DNA from: CAZYTO01 sp964650405
Lineage (GTDB): Bacteria; Acidobacteriota; Thermoanaerobaculia; Gp7-AA8
Assembly: GCA_964650405.1 (NCBI GenBank)
Contig: CAZYTO010000194.1
Coordinates: forward strand, 1 to 10,876
Reading direction: 5' to 3'
DNA: 10,876 nucleotides
The position numbers were made by a program, and so were the translations under genes. The notes below the pieces were generated by a model, which saw nothing but the letters and a program-made list of their open reading frames with translations, ran no database searches and had not been told where the DNA came from. Positions 6,746 through 10,876 of this stretch are shown piece after piece. The first letter of the stretch is position 1, and each line of letters opens with the position of its first letter.

Positions 6746-6822
6746 GCGATCCGCGAATAGCGAACAGCGACCCGCGATCAGCGATCAGCGACCCGCGATC
6801 AGCGATCAGCGATCAGCGAACC
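6746..6822. repeat. Eleven-copy GCGANNN heptamer array
   Basis: Eleven consecutive 7-nt units, each beginning GCGA: the last three bases run TCC, ATA, ACA, CCC, TCA, TCA, CCC, TCA, TCA, TCA, ACC. Five units are GCGATCA. The phase is unbroken for 77 nt. It begins 2 nt after the GspG-like stop and ends just before the -10 of the methyltransferase gene. Such short tandem heptamers are known from intergenic regions of some bacteria; the role here is unknown. It is not a CRISPR because there are no spacers. Confidence 0.92.
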
Positions 6823-6831
6823 TGATACCAT
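6823..6831 (+). promoter_or_regulatory. Probable extended -10 of the methyltransferase gene
   Basis: TG at 6823-6824, one base, then TACCAT at 6826-6831 gives an extended -10 layout; GATACC at 6824-6829 is the alternative hexamer. It abuts the heptamer array and lies 12-14 nt before the ATG. CCGCCCCT follows at 6832-6839, as it does between the ribF -10 and its start. The implied leader is under 10 nt. Confidence 0.45.
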
Positions 6832-6843
6832 CCGCCCCTTTAC

Positions 6844-7545
6844 ATGCCGAACGTCTACACGTTCAAGGACTTCGAGGGGAGCAGCCATCGCATTCTCATC
6901 GACCTGATCCGGCGCTTCTCCGCGCCGGGCGGGACGCTCCTCGACCTCGGCGCGGCCGGAGGTGAGCTCGGCGCCGCCGTGCGCGAGCGCTTCACCCGCA
7001 CCATCGGCTTCGAGTACGACGCCGACCGCGTCCCTCAACTGCGGCAGCACTTCGACCACGCCGTCATCGCCGACCTCGAGACCGTGCGCCGCCTGCCGAA
7101 GGACGTCAACGTCATCGTCCTCGCCGACATCCTCGAGCACCTCCGCAACTCCTCGGCCCTGCTCCGCTGCGTCCATGAGGCACTCGCCGCCGACGGCCGC
7201 CTCTTCCTCTCCGTCCCCAACATCGCCAACGTCACCGTGCGCCTCGGCCTCCTCTTCGGCGTCTTCGAGTACCGCGAGCGCGGCATCCTCGACTACACCC
7301 ACCTCCGCTTCTTCACCATGCGCACCATCCGCCGCGAAGTGGAGCACGCCGGCTTCCGCATCCTGGCCGTGCGCGGCTCCTCCGTCCCCATCCGCCTGAT
7401 CATCGGCCCATACACGCCTGAGCCCCTCCTCAGCCTCGGCGAGAAGCTCCTGACCTGGATCACCCGCATCTGGCGCGGCCTGTTCGCCTACCAGATCATC
7501 CTCGTCGCGGAGAAGGCGCCTGCACCAGGATTGAAGAAGAAGTAG
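6844..7545 (+). CDS. Class I SAM-dependent methyltransferase (Methyltransf_23-like)
   Basis: 233 residues, transferring a methyl group from S-adenosylmethionine to an unidentified substrate. Motif I is LLDLGAAGG at 32-40, followed by an acidic residue after strand 2 (GFEYD, 55-59), ADLET at 76-80, the post-motif DILEHL at 95-100 and the strand-5 segment GRLFLSVPN at 118-126. HLRFFT at 153-158 and a C-terminal amphipathic stretch (LLTWITRIWRGLFAYQIILVAEK, about 205-227) fit the methyltransferase group often found beside glycosyltransferases; the tail may touch the membrane. The last residues are basic (LKKK). No Shine-Dalgarno is visible; the ATG is set by the near -10. It is preceded by a heptamer array and converges on a DUF3800 gene. 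Class is secure; substrate is not. Confidence 0.9.
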   Translation: MPNVYTFKDFEGSSHRILIDLIRRFSAPGGTLLDLGAAGGELGAAVRERFTRTIGFEYDADRVPQLRQHFDHAVIADLETVRRLPKDVNVIVLADILEHLRNSSALLRCVHEALAADGRLFLSVPNIANVTVRLGLLFGVFEYRERGILDYTHLRFFTMRTIRREVEHAGFRILAVRGSSVPIRLIIGPYTPEPLLSLGEKLLTWITRIWRGLFAYQIILVAEKAPAPGLKKK

Positions 7546-7580
7546 CGGCCCAGGCGTCCTCATTTCGAGCGCTAGGCAGA

Positions 7581-7621
7581 GTTGCCGTTGGAACTCGACG
7601 GAATGCGTTCCACAACGCAAC
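7581..7621. terminator. Stem-loop between convergent genes, possible bidirectional terminator
   Basis: GTTGCCGTTGGAAC at 7581-7594 pairs with 7607-7621 (GTTCC, then CAACGCAAC with two small bulges) around a 12-nt loop. It lies between the ends of the methyltransferase gene (7545) and the DUF3800 gene (7662). No T-run follows on either strand, so termination is a guess from position. The rest of 7546-7661 shows nothing I can name. Confidence 0.4.
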
Positions 7622-7661
7622 CCGACCGTAGCAGCGCCTTCACCGGCGAGTTTTCGCTACT

Positions 7662-8435
7662 TCACTGAGCCCAAGGTCCAAACTTCCAGGGATTGCGCCT
7701 GGTGTGACATGCCGGACAATCGCAGGGGGCCGCGAGATCAGCTCGGACATGCACCAGGCCATGCAGGACGCCATCCTTGGAGTCGAAGCATGGCAGCAGG
7801 CGCTTGATGAGCGTCGGGTTGCGGCGCTCGTAGAGAAGCCAAACAGCATGAGCGACTAGGTCAGCAGCCTGTAGCAGCCGTGATTCCTTCATGGCCGCAA
7901 AGTAAGGAATGTCGGCCAGATTATTGATCGCGCCCCAGGATGTACCGCGCTGATGAAAGTCGCGCACCCAGATCTTGGCCCTCGCATCGAAGCGACCTTC
8001 TGAGAAGATCAGGAGACCACGTTGCGCGTTCTTCTCGTTGAAGTGCCTTTGAAGCATGATGTCGAACCGACGACAGACCTCCTCGGTCGCCCTTTCTACA
8101 GCACGTTCGCCCCAGATTTCTTTTGTCTTCTCGACTGCTGCCGCGAAGAGAAAGCGTCCCTTTGCAGGTGAGTTCTCAATCGCCATTGCAAGCTCTTGAA
8201 GGATAATCTCTCGAGTTTCCGGAGCGACCTTTCGCCAGATCTCCCGCCCGCTGCGGATTTCCGACGCATGAAATGGAATCGGTTGATGATTAGGAAAGTA
8301 CTTGTCCTGTATCGCTTCGATCGCCTTGACCAGAAAGAAGGTCTGACGCTCGAACAGCGCGACACCCCCAAGCACGAAAAACCGATCCGAAGGATCGTTC
8401 TCGTTGCCTGACTCGTCAAGATAGAGCAAATACAT
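7662..8435 (-). CDS. DUF3800 domain protein
   Basis: 257 residues. LYLDESG at 4-10, an FVLGGVA strand at 20-26, HASEI at 56-60 and LLQAADLVAHAVW at 187-199 are the expected pattern of DUF3800 (PF12686), a family of unknown function common in accessory regions. D7, E8, H56, E59 and D192 are candidate metal-binding residues, so a nuclease-like active site is conceivable; this is inference. The C-terminus holds CDCPACH at 238-244, a possible zinc-binding knuckle. The gene is less GC-rich than its neighbours (27 G/C in 60 at 8281-8340 versus 37 in 60 at 7261-7320, counted by hand) and uses more A/T-ending codons, suggesting transfer. GGTGG lies a few bases before the ATG, the only decent ribosome-binding site in the window. 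No partner gene is visible. Confidence 0.85.
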   Translation of the reverse strand: MYLLYLDESGNENDPSDRFFVLGGVALFERQTFFLVKAIEAIQDKYFPNHQPIPFHASEIRSGREIWRKVAPETREIILQELAMAIENSPAKGRFLFAAAVEKTKEIWGERAVERATEEVCRRFDIMLQRHFNEKNAQRGLLIFSEGRFDARAKIWVRDFHQRGTSWGAINNLADIPYFAAMKESRLLQAADLVAHAVWLLYERRNPTLIKRLLPCFDSKDGVLHGLVHVRADLAAPCDCPACHTRRNPWKFGPWAQ

Positions 8436-8452
8436 TCAGCCACCAGAAACGT

Positions 8453-8476
8453 TCGGCCCGCACCTAGGCGGGCCGA
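8453..8476. promoter_or_regulatory. Perfect hairpin upstream of the DUF3800 gene
   Basis: A 9-bp perfect stem, TCGGCCCGC (8453-8461) with GCGGGCCGA (8468-8476), around a 6-nt loop; the centre includes the palindrome CCTAGG. It lies 17 nt upstream of the DUF3800 start, in the space after the YfhO-like stop. It could terminate YfhO transcription, act as an operator, or form a leader structure. No T-run follows on the minus strand. Confidence 0.55.
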
Positions 8477-8482
8477 GGCAAT

Positions 8483-8519
8483 AAGGCAACTGGTGAAAGG
8501 GCGAGTCGCAAAGGCAACT
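8483..8519. repeat. Short direct repeat AAGGCAACT
   Basis: AAGGCAACT occurs at 8483-8491 and 8511-8519, with a degenerate third copy near 8531-8539 (AGGGCAATC). These lie in the 103-nt gap between the DUF3800 start and the YfhO-like stop. They may be operator half-sites or remains of the insertion event; nothing decides between these. Confidence 0.4.
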
Positions 8520-8538
8520 CCCCAGTCGCGAGGGCAAT

Positions 8539-10876
8539 CTACGTCTCTGTAAGGCTGGTGTCAAGGTGTGTATTCCGGTCTTGGGGCAGCTCCTTCGCCA
8601 ACCAGATCATCATCGCGGCGGAGATGAAGTAGGGCTTCGTCCCGCGCACCCCTTGAAAAAGCGGGACAGCCGTCCACCCAACCAGCACCAACAGGCACGC
8701 CCCCGACACCGGCCACCATCCGCGCCCGATGCGGCGGGAGAAGACGACGTGGTGCGTGCCGGCGGGAATGGGCACGCCGGCGAAGAGCATGTTGATCTCG
8801 ACGGGCTGCACCGTTCGGCCGTCGACGGTCACGCGCAGCTCGGGCGTGAGCTTCTCCGAGGAGGCCAGGAACGTCGCGGCCGGGGCGTCGACGTCGAGCT
8901 CCTGCCGGGCGTCTTCGTAGCGCTTCAGCGTGACCAGGGCGTCGCTGGCAGCCGGCAGCAGCGCAGCGGGATCGGTGACGATCGCCTCGCGCGCGAAGTC
9001 GACATCCTTTGTGGCCAGAAACGCGTCGCCGGTCATCTTCCGCACCTGCGACACGGCCACGAAACGCGGCACTTCGCCGAGGTTGCGGAAGAGACGGCCG
9101 TCGGCGAGCTCGCGATCGAACACCACGGGCGTGGTGACGCGGCCGTAGTACAGCGGCGCGTCGCCGGAGACGTCCGTCGCCCCGCGCAGAACGGCCACTG
9201 TCATGTTCATCGGACGCAATCGCACTACTACCGACTCCCCTACCCGGGCGTACGGACGCAGCGGCACGTAGATCTTGTTCATCACCGCGACGTCGGCCCG
9301 GCTCCAGGAGCGCGCGTCGATGACATGACCGCCTTTGAGCAACGCCACGTCGAGGCGCGCGTTCGGCCCGGCCTCGCCCTCGATGCTCGGCGAAATCTCC
9401 ACTGCGTAGAACGGCTCGGCATCGACGCGCACGTGCCGCTCGGCGCTGGTACCCGCCGCGATGACGACATGATCGCCCTTCACCTCGGCAACACCTGGCA
9501 CCGTGTTCTTGAAGGTCGTCCACTTGATGATGTCGATGTTCCGGTGCTCGATGTAGTACCGCACGCCGAGCATGGAGACGAGTGGGTCGTCGAAGTTGAA
9601 CTTCAGACTGTTGAAGGACAGGATCGTCGACAGTCCGCCCCACGAGCTGGGATCGACGCGGGCCAGCATGCGCCGGTACTTCGCCTCGGAAGAGAAATGG
9701 CTGCGGACGTCCTCGACGTGCACGAGCTCGGAGACGTTCGGCCAGAGGTAGATGAAGAACGGCGCAATGCGGAACGGCCGTGGCTGCGCATGCAGAAAGT
9801 CCGTCATGGGCGTCGGCGGAATCTCGGCCTCGGCCGGCGTGAGGTACGGGTGAAACCGGCCCGCGAAGACGGCCAGATCGGCGGCCGCCGCTCCCGCGAG
9901 CACGATGGCTAGAAGGGCCTGGGCCGGGCGAAGCATGGCCAGGCGTAATGGCTCGCGGGCCGGCGAGGACGCATCCTTCCATGCCCACGACTTCGGCCTG
10001 CGCGCCGTCAGCAGGTGCACACCGGCGGCGGCCAGGTAGGCAACGGCCAGCGGCACCACGACCTGCAGGCGTGTCAGCCAGGAGTACTTCAGGCCGGGCA
10101 GCCGTCCCAGCACGTGCGCCACGGGTGGGAAGCCGAACATCCCGGTCAGAACGACGGCGAGGACGGCCGTGAAGAAGAAGCGCGATCGCGCCCTCCGGTT
10201 CAGCAGTCCGAGGACGAGCAGCGGGAGCGCCACCAGGCCCACGTAGACCGTCGACTCGACGTCGTTGTTCAACACGCCGAGGGCCGGGTCGCCCGTCCAG
10301 TGCAGATACGCATGGCTGCCGAGACGGTAAGGGTCGAGGAAGAGCCGGAAGTGGTGGAGCGGAAAGAAGAGCCGCGTGCTGAGATCCTCGCGCATGCCGA
10401 GGTACCCGCTGCGGCGGATGAACTGGACCATCGGCACGAGCGACGGGAGGGCGACGCCGGCGGCGAGGACCATCACCGCTCCGTCGAACGTGACGGCGCC
10501 GGCAGCGCGGCGCCGGGCGGCCTGGGGGTTGCGGCGGCCGTCGACGACGACGCGGACGAGAAAGTACGCCACCGCCACGTAGACGCCGTACGCCATGGTG
10601 GCGGGGAAGCCGCTCAGCGCGTACGCGAGAGCGATCAGCGCCACCACCCACACCGGCGTGCGCCGGCCGCGCGCGGCACGGGCGGCGATCCACAGCAGAG
10701 CGGGGTAGAACGCCGTCGCGTTCGTCACCTGCCAGAGAAAGCGGACGGCGATCGGACCGGCGGAAGCGAAGAGGATCGCACCCACCGGCCGGTGAGCCTC
10801 GACGATGCGGCGCACCAACGCGGCGTCGCCGATCGAGCCTTCGTAAAACGGACCGAAACGCAGCGCGAACCGGTTA
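8539..10876 (-). CDS. YfhO-like polytopic membrane protein (N-terminus beyond window)
   Basis: About 778 residues are visible; the frame is open to the right edge, so the TTG at 10818 is not the start. YfhO-type proteins (PF09586) are membrane proteins of GT-C-like layout linked to glycosylation of surface polymers. Counting from 10818: hydrophobic helices at about 12-28, 35-49, 54-70, 72-91, 113-133, 189-207, 213-230, 251-270 and 298-320. The NDVESTVYVGLVALPLLVLGLL stretch near 185-206 resembles the family's acidic-Tyr-Val-Gly motif. Residues about 330-690 are extracytoplasmic, ending in LRVTVDGR followed by AGVPIPAGTHHVVFSRR, the usual YfhO C-terminal beta element, and a last helix (about 710-728). 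Beyond this lies a ~35-residue tail (from GVRGTKPYF to the stop) that overlaps, antisense, a methyltransferase-like relic. The glycan or lipid partner cannot be told. Confidence 0.85.
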   Translation of the reverse strand, partial: NRFALRFGPFYEGSIGDAALVRRIVEAHRPVGAILFASAGPIAVRFLWQVTNATAFYPALLWIAARAARGRRTPVWVVALIALAYALSGFPATMAYGVYVAVAYFLVRVVVDGRRNPQAARRRAAGAVTFDGAVMVLAAGVALPSLVPMVQFIRRSGYLGMREDLSTRLFFPLHHFRLFLDPYRLGSHAYLHWTGDPALGVLNNDVESTVYVGLVALPLLVLGLLNRRARSRFFFTAVLAVVLTGMFGFPPVAHVLGRLPGLKYSWLTRLQVVVPLAVAYLAAAGVHLLTARRPKSWAWKDASSPAREPLRLAMLRPAQALLAIVLAGAAAADLAVFAGRFHPYLTPAEAEIPPTPMTDFLHAQPRPFRIAPFFIYLWPNVSELVHVEDVRSHFSSEAKYRRMLARVDPSSWGGLSTILSFNSLKFNFDDPLVSMLGVRYYIEHRNIDIIKWTTFKNTVPGVAEVKGDHVVIAAGTSAERHVRVDAEPFYAVEISPSIEGEAGPNARLDVALLKGGHVIDARSWSRADVAVMNKIYVPLRPYARVGESVVVRLRPMNMTVAVLRGATDVSGDAPLYYGRVTTPVVFDRELADGRLFRNLGEVPRFVAVSQVRKMTGDAFLATKDVDFAREAIVTDPAALLPAASDALVTLKRYEDARQELDVDAPAATFLASSEKLTPELRVTVDGRTVQPVEINMLFAGVPIPAGTHHVVFSRRIGRGWWPVSGACLLVLVGWTAVPLFQGVRGTKPYFISAAMMIWLAKELPQDRNTHLDTSLTET
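8573..8632 (+). pseudogene. Relic of a methyltransferase C-terminus, antisense in the YfhO-like 3' end
   Basis: Read on the plus strand to a TAG at 8630-8632, this encodes FRSWGSSFANQIIIAAEMK. The intact methyltransferase at 6844-7545 ends RIWRGLFAYQIILVAEK; the core FAxQIIxxAE is shared, and 28 of 36 bases match over 8591-8626. It has no upstream domain, so it would be a tail fragment of a paralogue or an old duplicate. Chance similarity cannot be excluded for so short a stretch. Confidence 0.4.

Noticed and set aside
6746..6822. Possible CRISPR array
   Set aside because: The units are 7 nt with no spacers; this is a simple tandem array.
8566..9912. 448-residue open frame on the plus strand
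   Set aside because: Antisense to the YfhO-like gene, His/Arg rich, no motif. The methyltransferase-like tail at 8573-8632 is in a different plus-strand frame.
10816..10818. TTG as the start of the YfhO-like gene
   Set aside because: The frame stays open to the right edge and the upstream residues (FYEGSIGDAAL) read as protein; the true start is beyond the window.

Overview
The window is a GC-rich bacterial chromosomal segment with strong C/G preference at third codon positions. An LptD-type outer-membrane protein shows a diderm (Gram-negative type) host. Tandem HD-GYP signalling domains, intergenic micro-repeats of 7-8 bp units, near-leaderless genes with scarcely any Shine-Dalgarno sites and a YfhO-like membrane protein next to a small methyltransferase would suit an Acidobacteriota-like organism. 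That placement is inference from style, not proof.

Layout. (1) Positions 1-1606, plus strand: the 3' part of a large signalling protein, HD-GYP / receiver / HD-GYP, cut by the left edge. (2) 1607-1796: a spacer with a GAAAGGCT-type octamer array that folds back on a degenerate complement, then a promoter-like -10 close to the next start. (3) 1797-3688: ribF (FAD synthetase/riboflavin kinase) overlapping by ATGA an unrecognised six- or seven-helix membrane protein with a soluble C-terminal tail. (4) 3689-3852: a spacer with a second octamer array and a -10. (5) 3853-6126: lptD. (6) 6127-6335: a spacer dominated by a ~107-nt imperfect palindrome. (7) 6336-6743: a small secreted or lipoprotein-like protein with a GspG-like C-terminal domain but no prepilin helix. 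(8) 6744-6843: an eleven-copy GCGANNN heptamer array and promoter. (9) 6844-7545: a SAM-dependent methyltransferase. (10) 7546-8538: a lower-GC segment on the minus strand with a DUF3800 gene flanked by hairpins. (11) 8539 to the right edge, minus strand: a YfhO-like polytopic membrane protein whose N-terminus lies outside the window.

How the genes fit together. ribF and the membrane protein are probably one transcript. lptD, the GspG-like gene and the methyltransferase each follow a spacer of their own and look separately transcribed. LptD inserts LPS into the outer membrane; the methyltransferase and YfhO-like protein are of types often found with surface glycan or lipid glycosylation genes, so the region leans towards envelope biogenesis, but no pathway can be named. 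The DUF3800 gene is the accessory element. It sits between a methyltransferase and a convergent YfhO-like gene, and beyond it, antisense within the YfhO 3' end, lies what looks like the C-terminal tail of another methyltransferase of the same type.

I see no complete new defence or mobile system. The most unusual items are the repeat arrays upstream of starts, the shared near-leaderless start module, the large palindrome, the degenerate HD-GYP/receiver copy, and the methyltransferase tail relic beside the DUF3800 insert.
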